The notes under the pieces are model-generated. The model saw only the letters and a program-made list of their open reading frames with translations, searched no databases and was not told where the DNA came from. Position numbers and translations under genes: made by a program. Below, in pieces: positions 10,191 to 22,420 of a DNA stretch of 64,000 nucleotides; the first letter of the stretch is position 1, and each line of letters opens with the position of its first letter. The stretch comes from Gongronella butleri (lineage: Eukaryota > Mucoromycota > Mucoromycetes > Mucorales > Cunninghamellaceae). Location of the stretch: assembly GCA_025201375.1 (NCBI GenBank), contig JAIWZP010000049.1:153966-217965 (forward strand), read 5' to 3'.

Positions 10191-12680
10191 ATGACGCCCT
10201 TATCACTATGTCTCCTGGGCATGATGTTTTTGAACCAGCTCATCCCATTGACATTGGGTTTAAAGCCATCGCCGCGGTGGGCCAATGGTACAGTCATCAT
10301 GCCATCGATATAATCGATATTATCGACAGCTAGGCGCAGCACGAGACGATGATAATTTCTTTGCTCATTTGCTCATTTTTTTATTGATGATAGGATGCAT
10401 CATCTTGACAGGGTCGCTTTTTTGTTTTGGCGGGCAGAAACAGGAAGACGAGCTATCGAACGAGCTATATCGCATTGATCTCTCGAACACATGGGACACG
10501 AGTCGGCCACCGTGGGAGCTTGTGGCCGTGCAATCGCCCACGGTCGAGCGGGCTTATTTCGCCATGACGCCCTGCTGGACGGAGGCATTCATCGTCAATG
10601 GCGGCGTCACGGCCGCCAATGGGTCGACAGCCTCGCCTTTTGCAACTTACTTGTACGACACACAGCGGTCAACATGGGGCATCCCAAAAATCCATGGTGA
10701 CACGGCTCTGCGAAGGTCAGTCCGCAAGAAAAAAAGGCGAGATGGGGGGGGGGAATGAGTCTTGGCTCGGTGTGTTTTGGCAAGTGCCATTTCTTTTTGA
10801 AAAAAAAAATAGCGTATGCCCGCCATGGCGGGCATTTGCACAAAAAAAAAAAAAAAATTAAGGGGGGTGCAGACCATAGAGAGAGTGAGAAAGGCAAGAA
10901 AGCGCCTTTCTCCCTCATTGGGGGTCACTCGACAGCCGTCTCGGCCTAACGTTCGGATCAACTTTTTCATAGGAGGCAGCATTCTGCAACAGCTGACTAC
11001 CAGGGCCGAGTATGGTTCTGGGGTGGCGTCAGGTAATTAACATATCAACGAGGGGGGGTGCGAAACAGAATTTGTCAATGGCAGATCTTTGACGCGCTTC
11101 ATTTTTTATAGTGATCCAAGCACTGGCAGCAGCATGAATGTGTATTATAGCATGTGGACTGTCTTAGATACCAACGCAAGTGGCAAAATAATGCACGCGA
11201 CGCGAAAAAAAAAATGGGGCAGAGGGCGTGCTGATACGCGATTTTTTGTCACTTTAGACATGGGCGTATTCATCTCCCACCGTGAATGGCGGCATGCCTG
11301 CACCGCGCATTGATCACACCGCAACGATGCTGTCGAATCAACATATCATGATCCTGGGCGGTCTCGTGTTCACGAAAAACGTCACAGATCCTATTGGCCG
11401 GCAGACACTGCTACCCGTGTCCATGAATCAACTGCTGCTTTACGACATGGCCAATGCCCAATGGAAAACCATCACCGCTGGTGGAAATATACCCGCACCA
11501 CGCCGTGGTCACTCGGCTGTTCTACGTAAGAAAGCGTAAAAGAGAAAAAAAAAGGGGGGGAGCAAGCGGAGTTTTGCTTGACAGGCGCCGATTTTTCCCC
11601 GATTTTTCCTTTGTCTAGACCGTGGCAAGGCAAGCATCATCGTCTTTGGTGGTGGCACGCCAGGTAAAAAAGGCAGATAATAACGAGCGAGATGCAGACT
11701 AACGTCAAATGAGGCGCGACCGGCCGAAAATGCATCTTTCTGATTATAATCCTTTGTTTAGACGACGATGAGGACATGCTCAATGACGTGTTTGTGCTTC
11801 GGCTGTCTGACTATGAATGGAATTCCCCAAGCATTTACGGCGTCCCTCCAAAACCAAGGAAATATCATCAAGGTACACTAAGAAAAGAAGCGACATAATG
11901 GCCATCCCTCATCTTTTTTTTTCCCATGGCATTGCATAGCAAACTTGATGGATCAGCTCATGCTTGTATCATTTGGGTCCGCGCCCGGGAATGATGGCTA
12001 TAATGACGTCAATATTCTCGACACGGCGGAATGGCAATGGATTTCGACGTACACGCCGAATCCAAAGTGGCTGTCAGGCAATTTCTCGTCGAGCGGTGTG
12101 ATCAGCAACAGCTCGGGTACCCACGGCAATCCATATGAATCGGAGGGGCAAGGCATGTATCCTTATCCTCTTGCTTCTCACGTAGGCGAGGCGAATGGCG
12201 GGAGTGCGGCCGCAAATACGCCTAATTCGAATGGCGGCTCGTCCGAAACACGTATTAAAGCCGGCGTCATTGCGGGTATCATCTCGGGCGCCGTGGTCGT
12301 GGTAAGAAAAATATGGCATTTCGATAAAAAAAAAAAAAACAACGGACACACAAAACTCATCTTTTTCCCTTGAAAAAAATATATAGCTGGGTGGGGGCAT
12401 CTTTTTGCTGCTGAGCAAGGTGCTATACCAGCAGCGGCAAGTCAAGGACAAGATCAGCATCTTGCCCAAATCGGCGTCCAGCGAATCCGTGCCGTTTCCC
12501 ACCAAGCCCTTAGCGCAACCATTGGCCGGTGTGCATCCGCGCCCATCCAGTGTCATTACATTGACAGACCTCGGCGAGCGCCAAGTCGCCAAACCCGATA
12601 ATCGTTCCTCGTATGGCTATGCCACCGATGACGGATTGCAGCATAAACCCAATGAACATGATACAATCCCACCCACATGA
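10191..12680 (+). CDS. Kelch-repeat membrane protein (signal peptide, propeller, one TM)
   Basis: Nine exons: 10191..10287, 10394..10715, 10973..11032, 11112..11175, 11258..11525, 11619..11663, 11762..11872, 11940..12301, 12387..12680; 540 residues. The first exon encodes a signal peptide (MTPLSLCLLGMMFLNQLIP). Kelch blades follow, with double-Gly turns such as SLFCFGGQ, RVWFWGGV, HIMILGGLV and SIIVFGGG. A transmembrane segment begins near residue 420 (AGVIAGIISGAVVV continuing into LGGGIFLLLS across the last splice), followed by a ~95-residue polar cytoplasmic tail. The fourth intron must use a GC donor (GCAAGT at 11176). The likely role is a cell-surface or secretory-pathway propeller; the ligand is unknown. 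A second gene of this design lies at 44033-46109. Confidence 0.88.
10813..10832. repeat. 20-bp perfect palindrome inside Kelch intron 2
   Basis: ATGCCCGCCATGGCGGGCAT is exactly self-complementary. It lies between two A homopolymers inside the 257-nt second intron, the longest in this gene. The transcript could form a GC-rich hairpin. Confidence 0.9.
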
Positions 12681-12764
12681 CCTTTTTTCCCTTTCATTTT
12701 TCTTTGGCATCGCCATGTATCGCCCCCTTATTATCAATCCCCCCTTTTTTCCTTCTTGTTGTAA

Positions 12765-12770
12765 AATAAA
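12765..12770 (+). terminator. Candidate polyadenylation signal, Kelch gene 1
   Basis: AATAAA about 85 nt after the stop codon. The convergent phosphatase gene ends at 12898, so the two genes share a ~217-nt 3' spacer. Confidence 0.45.
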
Positions 12771-12897
12771 CCTCTCCTTGCTTCTGTATTGCTCTTGTGT
12801 AGGCGCAGCTCGGCGACCGCGACGCAGTCTCCCAATTTTGACGCGTTTTGCTTTCCAAAGCGCGTTTTAATGCATGCAAACGAGAGAGAAGGGGTAT

Positions 12898-14314
<1,417 letters not shown>

Positions 14315-16210
14315 ATGATGACAGACTCTTTAACCATCGTACATGATAATGACAACGGCAATCTGTCCATGAAGCCGCCGTGTGTCATATCACGCCGGCA
14401 CACGACAGGCAAACTCGATTTTTCTATACGATTACAAGACCATTTGCAGGATGGGCGGCCATCCGTGTATCTGTTCATTTTTGTCAATCCATTGTCGGGT
14501 GATCGGCAAGGCAAGGATCTGCTGGAGCTGCCTATCCAGCACTTTCGCCTGCGGCAGCGACCGCATATTCAGGTGGAATTGCACAATATCCTGGATGAGG
14601 ACGACCGAATTGCCGGGTTCGACAAAATCTTGTACGTGCAGTCCATGGTGCGCACGCGGCAATGTCCGCCGCTACCATGCACGTCCACGGCCGCTGACAA
14701 CAAGGCATTGACAAGGCACATTCATATTTGGAGCGCCGGTGGCGATGGCACCGTCATGAGCGTGTTTGAAATGATGGTCCAGCACAAAATTGACCTGGAT
14801 CTAGTGTATTTTTCATGTAACGTGCACGAAAAAAAAGGGAGAGTGTTCAAAAAGAGCAAAAAAAAAAAAAAAAAAAAAGGCAGCCATTGGCGCTCATGGT
14901 TTGCATTTGTCTCTTATTTTTTTTTGGGCATTTTGGGCACGATAGGCATCCCATTCGGCACCGGCAACGACATCAGCCAGGTTCTTGGATGGGGCCGAAC
15001 GACATTGCATCGCGATCCACTGGGACCCAAGCTGCGCCATCTGGAGACTTTGTTGTTGGACCGCCTGGATCACAGCGAGCCTGCACGCTTGGATATTTGG
15101 CAAGTGACGATCAGCAGCCACACGTCTGGGTACGTGCGTCGCGCGGGTCCGCACGGGCGCACAGACGGGCACGATGTGATGGAGGTGAAGCAGCATCAGG
15201 ATGAGCAGCATCGGCTGCGGCGCAAGATGTGCAGCTACATGTCCATTGGCGTCCAGGGATATGTCGGCAGCGGCTTTGAGGAACACAGGGCTGGCCACCG
15301 CTGGGCAAACATCTGGGCATACACCGTCGAAAGTGCAAAGTGGCTCTTTTGGCACCAATTCCCACCAATCACTAGTTTTGTCGCCGGCATCTCAAGTGGC
15401 AACGACGCAATGGACCTCGACGCGACTGAAAAGGACGATTGTGACGACCGTGACGACCGTGACGATGATGAAACAGAGGGTGGCGCCATGGATCCCAAAG
15501 ACGCCAATACTCACGACAGAGAAGAAAATAACAGCCAATGGCTGCAATGCGAACCACCACCCGCGCCACGTTCATTTCTCCAGCGCGTCATGCGCCCGTC
15601 CACGCGTTGGTACAACCTGAAAACGAGACAAAAACGCGCATTGAAAAAGGCGCTCAGGCAACAACAGCAACGAGAGCAGCACCGCGGCATAATTCCTATG
15701 CTCTCAAAGCATCCTATTGACCTCGTGATTCAGAACATCCCACATATCTGGGGCCGCCAAGTCGATCTGTGGGGTGATGCACGCTCAGGGTTGGAAATTG
15801 TTCATGATCGCGCTAAAAATACGCCAACGGACGCCACCCAATGGCACGCCCAGCGCGCCAACGACCGCCAGGTCGAAATCATGGCCATTTCTACCCTGTT
15901 CAGCTACCTCAAAAAGCTCGCCAACTTCCGCCACCACGTGTCGCGCATTGGCCAATTCGCCTCGTCCTTCACTGTCAATTTTTGGCCCCCAAATGCCCGC
16001 CCCACACAGGCACACCGTGGCCGCCACGAGCGCGAAAACATCATCTGCGTCATGTGCGACGGCGAATTCTACGAAATCAAGGACCCAAACTCCATCTCGT
16101 TCCAATGGTACGCACAAATATGGACATTGGGCCACCTCAATGGCGATAACACGGGCCGCATCGTGCGCGACGAGCTCGCCTCACATCACGAGACAAAGAC
16201 TACAAAATAA
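14315..16210 (+). CDS. Diacylglycerol kinase (catalytic plus accessory domains)
   Basis: Exons 14315..14816 and 14946..16210; 588 residues. The catalytic domain begins near residue 50 (VYLFIFVNPLSGDRQGKDLL) and carries the glycine-rich ATP motif SAGGDGTVMSV near 143-153. PFGTGNDISQVLGWG follows directly across the splice. The accessory half has SIGVQGYVGSGFE and NIPHIWGRQVDLWGD, then MCDGEFYEIKDP near the end. An acidic Asp/Glu insert and a basic Arg/Lys/Gln stretch separate the blocks. The enzyme would phosphorylate diacylglycerol to phosphatidic acid. No C1 domain is visible, so control by membrane DAG binding is not evident. The intron is 129 nt, a multiple of three, with no in-frame stop; its poly-Lys translation and the restored GTGND motif show it is an intron. 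Confidence 0.92.
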   Translation: MMTDSLTIVHDNDNGNLSMKPPCVISRRHTTGKLDFSIRLQDHLQDGRPSVYLFIFVNPLSGDRQGKDLLELPIQHFRLRQRPHIQVELHNILDEDDRIAGFDKILYVQSMVRTRQCPPLPCTSTAADNKALTRHIHIWSAGGDGTVMSVFEMMVQHKIDLDLVYFSCNVHEKKGRVFKKSKKKKKKKGSHWRSWFAFVSYFFLGILGTIGIPFGTGNDISQVLGWGRTTLHRDPLGPKLRHLETLLLDRLDHSEPARLDIWQVTISSHTSGYVRRAGPHGRTDGHDVMEVKQHQDEQHRLRRKMCSYMSIGVQGYVGSGFEEHRAGHRWANIWAYTVESAKWLFWHQFPPITSFVAGISSGNDAMDLDATEKDDCDDRDDRDDDETEGGAMDPKDANTHDREENNSQWLQCEPPPAPRSFLQRVMRPSTRWYNLKTRQKRALKKALRQQQQREQHRGIIPMLSKHPIDLVIQNIPHIWGRQVDLWGDARSGLEIVHDRAKNTPTDATQWHAQRANDRQVEIMAISTLFSYLKKLANFRHHVSRIGQFASSFTVNFWPPNARPTQAHRGRHERENIICVMCDGEFYEIKDPNSISFQWYAQIWTLGHLNGDNTGRIVRDELASHHETKTTK

Positions 16211-16480
16211 AAACTTGTATTTTTTATCATCTACAAGGCGCAGCTGAATAACAGCGCGTAAAAAAAAAGTTTATGTGCGATTGCTTGGCTGAACGCGCAC
16301 AAATCGCCACTAAATTGAATGGGTATTCCTTTCGTCTTTCAAGGAGGCCGTGTTCAAAATTTCAAGTCCACCAAAGCACCAGAGTTCATAAACAGCCCAA
16401 AACAGTGATTTTACTCGTTTTTCCATTGCAACTTGGCAATCCAGCATTACAGGGCCACAAAACGCATCCTAGAGTGACAT
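16211..16480. other. 3' flank of diacylglycerol kinase gene
   Basis: AATAAA overlaps the kinase stop codon (16206). The rest is AT-rich sequence without an open frame, leading into repeat copy 2. Confidence 0.4.
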
Positions 16481-17440
16481 TGTATGCTTGAAAAATCAAG
16501 TGGCACTCTGTTCCCAATGTTTGGGGCTCTCCACCTGGCAATCAAATTTTTGACGCGCCCAGGCTCAAAAACGAAAATTGAAAAAATGGGTCTCCAGAAA
16601 TGCACCAAACTTACACACCAGGACATCAGCATTGGATAACCAACAAAAATAGCAAAAAAGAGCGCGATCCATTAATGGGGAAGCGGACAACGGGCGATTT
16701 TCGATTTTATTTCAACCGCGAATTACACGGGTAAAACGCACCCATAGAACCGTGCCGACGCGTCCATTAGCAAGAGAGACACTAGATGCGTGGATTTAAT
16801 AAGGAATAGGCGCGTGCAACGGGACGTTTATGCGGTTTATCGCGCGTCAAAATGACTATGATGTTGAAACCGCGTCAAAAGCGCCCAAAAAATCACTTTT
16901 TTTCAGTGTTCACTGATATGTACATACACAGCGAGCCATGCTCTTTCTGATGGTGCTTGTTTCTTGGAGATACAAGCATTTTTCGTTGAGATGGCATTGA
17001 GGTGAAAATAAAACATTAAACACATTTTACGACGAAACTAGCCAATGGACGCCAGATTTTTATTGCGTTTCTATCGGTGACTGTGATACGCTTACCATGT
17101 GGTTGAAGGGCGTGGCGATCTGGCAACGTAAATTTTCGATTTTCAAATCCTCGACTGTATCCCCAGGAAAATTCGCGACTTTTGAATATGAGCATTGCTT
17201 GCCATCCAGTGGCCGCAGCGACTTGGGGGCGGGCTCACTTGAACGAGAATGCATTGCACTCGTTGGTTCAAAAGAGTCGAAGACCTCGTACGTCGTGAAT
17301 TTGATTATAAACGATTGAAATACGACAAAAAAGCCTCATTTACGATTCATTCGATTTCTACCAAAGCATTTGCTATTTTTTTAAGTGCATGGTGCTCGAT
17401 AAACAATACTACAGAACATCAGCAGCGCGTTTGAGACGTA
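16480..17440 (+). repeat. Dispersed degenerate repeat, copy 2
   Basis: Colinear with 5490-6200 of copy 1. Shared landmarks are the CCGACGCGTCCATTAGCAAG-like segment (16756, compare 5690), TTTTCGTTGAGATG (16980, compare 5918), CAGATTTTTATTGC (17052, compare 5962) and GGCGTGGCGATCTGGCAAC (17109, compare 6029). The remaining DNA to 17690 is AT-rich with short open frames only. Confidence 0.75.
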
Positions 17441-17833
17441 TTAGGTCAAGCACTACCGGGACAATACATCAAAACGACGAAATGCGTCAAATCGATATTA
17501 CTCGCGTTGCAGTAATTCGATTTCTGTCAAACCTTGACCGCTTGATCTTGTGGACTTTTGAAACCCATTACACAAAATTATTAAAAACAAGAGTTTCCTC
17601 CAAGAGGTGGTGCGATCGAAAAAAAAATCCAAGGGACACCAGAAAGCGTCGCGCCCGCGTCCCGACGTGTTCGCTTCTCCAATCAGGTTCTGATAAAGTA
17701 AAAAAAAATTGATTCTTTTATTTTGGGAATGGATGGAATGGAGAGCAAAAATAAAAAATAAAAAGAAAAGAGAGAGGTAGCGATGAGATGGAGGCACATG
17801 AGATGAAGGAAAAAAAAAAAAGACAAATTTAAT

Positions 17834-20062
17834 TTATCGCTTGCGTCGGCTGTCCGTGTCATCGTCTTGGTCGAGGTCGTCGCGGGAACGCTTGCCCTTT
17901 TTGGCCTTGTTCAAAAAGGTATCGAGGCCAAAGACGTCATCTTGCTTCTTGGCGGGCTTTCCTGCGGCGGCTTCCTTTTCGAATTCGACGGGGCCAGCCG
18001 AGGAAGAGGCACCGGCGGTGGCGCCGCCGTCTGCGCCCTTGAAGCCGTGCTTGACGCCAAACTTGTCCTGGTGGATGTTGCGCTCGAGCTCATCCGTGTC
18101 CATGCTGCCAAAGACGTCCGAATCCTGCGTGTTGCCACGGAATTGGTAGATGGACGACGACGTCTGGTTGAACAGCGGCTTGTCGTACAGGCTGTACGAC
18201 TCGTCGTCCTTGAACCCACTCGACAGCCCCTCGGATTGATTAAACAGACGCGCGTCGTACATGCTCTCCTTGCTCGCCGATGGCTTGGCAAGACCAAGCG
18301 CGATCTTTTCAGAAATGTCACGGCCTTGCTCCCTATTTTTTTTTAAAAAAAAAGGAAAAACGAAAAAAAAATAAGCAATTGTTCCAATGATTTCGATTTT
18401 TGTAGATTTTCTTACCGGGCAAGGTGCTTTGCGCGTGCCTCTGTGCCCATGTGCTGCATGCGGTATTCGCGCTCACGTTTCTTTTGTCGCTCGCGGCGCA
18501 ATTGGTCGCGTTCGCGTGCGAGTTCGTCGTCGCGGGCCTCGAGTTCGCGGCGCGAGCGGGCAGGGGGCGACGGCGAGCGGTCGGAGGCGCTGTCGGGGGA
18601 TGGGGAGCGGCGTGCGCGACGGTCGCTGGCTTGGCGCGAGTCGCGGGAGCTGACGGAGCTGCGGCGGCGGCGTGGCGAAGGCGATGCCTTTTTGTCGTCG
18701 TCGTTTTCGGATTCATCGGACGACGAGTCATAGTTGAGCATGAGCGATGCAGCCGTGGGGCGCTTGGCGTTGGACGACGACACAGGCTCGTCATCGTCAT
18801 CCGCACCAGCAAACGATTTGAAGCCGGATCTTTTCGTAACAATGAAAAAAATGAGAAAAATGCCCATTTTCACGCACGTCTTCTGCATTTTTTTTTTTTT
18901 TTGCCCAATGGTTTACCTTTCCTCGCGCGCACGCTGAGCGAGATCGCGCAATTTTTCCTCTTCTGCGTCCTTTTCCTTTTGAGCGAGTTTCTGTTGCATG
19001 AGGTTGCGTTGACGGACCTCGTCGCGCGCGTGGCGATCTGCGGCGTAGAGGGCTTCTGCGAATTTTGCGAATTTGTCGTTGATGGTGAGTTCCTGGAGGC
19101 CACGACCATCTGCGGCGAGGCGCTTGTCGAGAGGAATGGTGTAACCCTTTGTGTTTTTCCAATTGGAGATACAGGGCGGGATGACCCACTCGGCTTGCTC
19201 CTCCTTTGTGAGTTTGCGTGGTGGCGAGTGCATGACGGGCGCCGGTGGCGACGGGGGTCCTCTTGGGATCTTCTTGTGCTGGAATTGAGGCGGGGCCATG
19301 GGGTCGACTGGAGCATCGACCATGCGGATGATGCGCTGCGTGGCACCGGAGCTTCCACCCTGCGCAGGCGTGTACCGGATGTACGTCGGGTCCTTGATCG
19401 TCCCGCCTGTCGTGCTCACCACATTCTTGGGCTGCGCAGCCTTGATCTTGCCATTGACAATCCGTTCCAGCGCCGCTTTTGTTTTTTCAGCAACAGATTG
19501 CACCTCCTCCTCGCTGGGACGGTCCATCACAAGCTTGTCGGCATCCAAGTCCTTGCGCTCACGCACAGGCACCATGTCCTTGAGCGACGTGTGCACAATT
19601 CGATCCTTGTTGTGGCCCTGACGAGCAATATCGTCATACGCAACGTTGCCATCTTTGTCCACTTGCAGCGTCAGCGTCCCGCCACTTGTCTCAGACGCCT
19701 TTTTACGCCCCATGTCAAGCGGATATTGCACAGTCCCAATTTCCGGGAAAGCACCACCATTGCCAAAATCCTCGGGGAACCGCGGACGATACCCGCTGCG
19801 CTGACCATACACCGGAATCACTTTGCTCGTGCTGATAAGTTGCTGACTCATCGTCTGCGTCTTGCGTTGGCTCGGTCCAGAGCTTTCAAGCGCATGGCGA
19901 GGCTTCGGCAGTAAGCTATGAGAGGCAAAAAGAGCAAGATGAGCTTAAAAATTTGCATATCCAGCGGTTGCTCTTCATTTTCTGGCTGTGTTTGGGCCCT
20001 TTTTTTTTTGTTCGCTTTGTATCTTATGGCGCCTGAATCTCTTACCTGGATAAAGTAGCCAT
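17834..20062 (-). CDS. PRP45: SNW/SKIP-domain spliceosome factor (Prp45)
   Basis: Exons in coding order: 20062..20046, 19915..18917, 18829..18416, 18332..17834; 642 residues. The 17-nt first exon joins to exon 2 to give MATLSSLLPKPRHALES, the normal SKIP amino end, so the ATG at 19851 is internal. The SNW domain contains EDFGNGGAFPEI, QYPLDMGRKK, KKIPRGPPSPPAPVMHSP and the signature IPPCISNWKNTKGYTIPLDK. A coiled, Arg/Glu-rich region, an Arg-Ser segment and C-terminal blocks follow (YDARLFNQSEGLSSGF; VFGLDTFLNKAKKGKRSR). The protein stays with the activated spliceosome and docks second-step factors in the nucleus; animal SKIP also acts in transcription. The ending Lys/Arg cluster looks like a nuclear localisation signal. 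Confidence 0.96.
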
Positions 20063-20264
20063 TGAGATTGGGAAAGAAAATGAGAAGAAAGAAAAGAAAA
20101 ACAGACAAAAGGCAGGAAGGGAGCCAAAATGCTTTATGTTTTCAACTCCGCCTGTGATTGGTCCGCTTTCCAAAACATGTGCCAGCGTCCCAATTCTATT
20201 GGGATTGAAATCAATCCTGATCATTCTTTATTTTGGTTTGCTCCTCTTCTTCCCTTTTTTCAGG

Positions 20265-20470
20265 ATTGATCAAAGCGACCCCGAAGGCTAACTCGCCGAG
20301 ATCTCGACGCGAAGTCCCCAAACCACAAGCGCTTTTACCGCTTTTGCCTGCTGATTCGTTTGAGGCGACTCGCGCGCCGGGGCGCTCGGCCATTGCCGCC
20401 GTACGAGACCAAATGATGCTGATTTTACCCCCTTTACGCAAGGATATCCCGGTTTTCTTAGCGCAATCAA
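20265..20470 (+). repeat. Dispersed repeat fragment (matches 8690-8880)
   Basis: Aligns to the right end of copy 1 through AAACCACAAG, GCGCTTTTACCGCTTTTGCC-like, CTGATTCGTTTGAGGCGACTC, TTGCCGC and GTACGAGACCAAATG segments. The region on to 20700 has no supported gene. Confidence 0.7.
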
Positions 20471-21361
20471 ACAGGATTGCTAACATCCTTGAAGCTTTTG
20501 ACAAGGTCATCTCAAGAAACAAACACACGCACGAAGCGCATCCTCGAATGCTGTCTGAGCATCAGCTGTTGTGCATTGTTGATCACAGAACGTCACGAAA
20601 GCGCAAATCCATTTCCAGCCATTACAGCCATTGATTTCTCTTTTTTTCGTTTTTCAATCAGCCATCTCCTCCAATTCCACATTCTTGATTGCATACTGTA
20701 CATTTGATTGCCATCCCTATATTTTATACCACTACATTCTTTTACCTGTTTTTTTTTTCTTTTCCGCTACTCTTTGCTAATTCCCCTCAGGCTAACCCTG
20801 CCTCCATGGCATATTAAAAAATCGAAATAAAATCCATCTAGAGCTATGTAATGCTCCATTTCCCTCTTTTTTGGCAAGTTCATATCATAAAATGAGGGAA
20901 AGCGAGTGCATTTGAGCAAGTCAATTCGTCAGACGGTTCAGCTCTCCAGGAACATGGAATTGACTGGTGTGTGTGTGTGGGACTCGGTGCTGACACGCTT
21001 TATGATATCATATCATTCCACAATCCCTCAAGTGCGCCTTTTTTGCTTTTGTATGATATGCCCTGTCGAAAATCAATTTATTTTCGGCGATCATTGGTCA
21101 TTTGATCGTGCGCGATGAGTTGTGTTCTTTCTGATGATATGAGATTCGAAGCGCTGTGGCCCTTTTCCACTGAGATAGTGTTATGATGAAACGACAAAAA
21201 TGTGCCTTCAACTCATTCTATCATAGAATTAATCAATGGCCGGTTTTTTTCGTTTTTCTACAAAGTAGATTACCTTCAAATTTTCACACAACCTGTCTAC
21301 CCTCAGTCTTACATCAGTATCTTATTTTCCAATCCATATTTCTTTTACTTTGCATTGAACC

Positions 21362-21395
<34 letters not shown>

Positions 21396-21606
21396 GTCCG
21401 GCAGGTCAGCCAAAGTATAGCCAATGTTCAGCCAGACATCAGCCAAAGTTCAGCCAAAGTTCAGCCAGACATCAGCCAAAAGTTCAGCAAAAAGTTCAGC
21501 CAGACATCAGCCAAAAGTTCGGCCAAAGTTCAGCCAGAGGTTCAGCTGAGTTTTGCCACGCTGCCATGCTTTGATTTTTCTTTTTCTTTTTCTTGCTCAT
21601 GCACAC
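20471..21606. other. AT-rich spacer before the EF-hand gene
   Basis: Short open frames only, with a ~30-nt A homopolymer at 21361-21390 and an 11-bp minisatellite just before the EF-hand gene. A TACTGTA lies at 20694. Confidence 0.5.
21408..21545 (+). repeat. 11-12 bp minisatellite, CAGCCAAAGTT / CAGCCAGACAT units
   Basis: About a dozen head-to-tail units alternate between CAGCCAAAGTT (sometimes with an extra A) and CAGCCAGACAT. The array ends ~60 nt before the EF-hand start codon, so it lies in its promoter or 5' leader. No in-frame coding role is supported. Confidence 0.88.
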
Positions 21607-22240
21607 ATGAACTTGACAAGGCAACGACTACAGGAGCTGAGACAAGGCAAGTGTCTTTTCAAGCTTTTAATGCGACAATTGGTTGACTTTTTCATATCTC
21701 ACCTCTCACACGCGCTTTTTTTTTTTCACTTTTTCTAGCGTTCCGAGAGGTTGACGAGCAGCAAGTGGAACTGCTTGACGAGCGCGGGCTGGCGGAGGTC
21801 CTGGCCATGCTCGGGTACGCGCGCGTCAGCGCCGCCGCCATGATGCAACGCGTCCATCGCGAAAAAGACGGTTTCGTCACTTTTGATGACCTCAAAGACA
21901 TTGTCCTTGCGCTCGAGGTGAGCAACTTTTGATCACGCGGCCGCAGCAATGGCCACTCACTCGTGTCTTCATTCTTTTTCTCTTCTAATAGAGCGAAGCG
22001 ACAGATTCGGACGATTTGGATGAAGAAAAAAACGAGGAAATGACGCGCACGTTCCAATTGCTGGCCGATCCGGAGCACGGGTGCATCACGCTGGATCAAT
22101 TGATCAAGGCGGTCAATTCGCAAGGCCACGATTGGACGCGGCAGCAATTGAAAGAGATGATGGATGTGGCCGACCGAGATCACGACGGGCTGTTGACATT
22201 GGACGACTTTAGGGTATTGTGGGCGCGTGTCATGCAATAA
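21607..22240 (+). CDS. Centrin/calmodulin-like EF-hand protein
   Basis: Exons 21607..21646, 21739..21917 and 21992..22240; 155 residues. The first exon plus splice gives LTRQRLQELRQAFREVD, the usual entry helix. Of four EF-hands the first is degenerate (no Asp loop), the second has HREKDGFVTFDD, the third ADPEHGCITLDQ and the last a near-canonical DRDHDGLLTLDD loop, so probably only the fourth binds calcium well. Intron 1 must have a GC donor (GCAAGT at 21647); the next GT, 4 nt downstream, would bring a stop codon into frame. Length and layout resemble centrin or calmodulin, but the sequence is too divergent to name. Calcium sensing is inferred. Confidence 0.85.
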
Positions 22241-22420
22241 AAAAAAATAATTTTATTATTATCAAGAGCCAGAGAGGAAAGAATATATGATACAATTGGA
22301 AATACTGTATGTACACAACACAGGGGTAAAATGCGCGTCACTTGTTGCCAGAAGGAGGAATGCTTGCATGAGTGGAGAAAGAGAGAAAATAAAAAAAGGG
22401 AGAGAAAAAAAGTGATAGCC

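Noticed and set aside
14817..14945. Treating diacylglycerol kinase as one uninterrupted 631-codon gene
   Set aside because: The insert translates as poly-Lys plus a hydrophobic T-rich stretch and splits the kinase core; canonical GT-AG ends rebuild the motif.
17867..19914. Long plus-strand open frames (up to ~500 codons) opposite the SNW gene
   Set aside because: They are antisense shadows of a well-conserved, GC-rich coding region; the minus-strand product has full family similarity.
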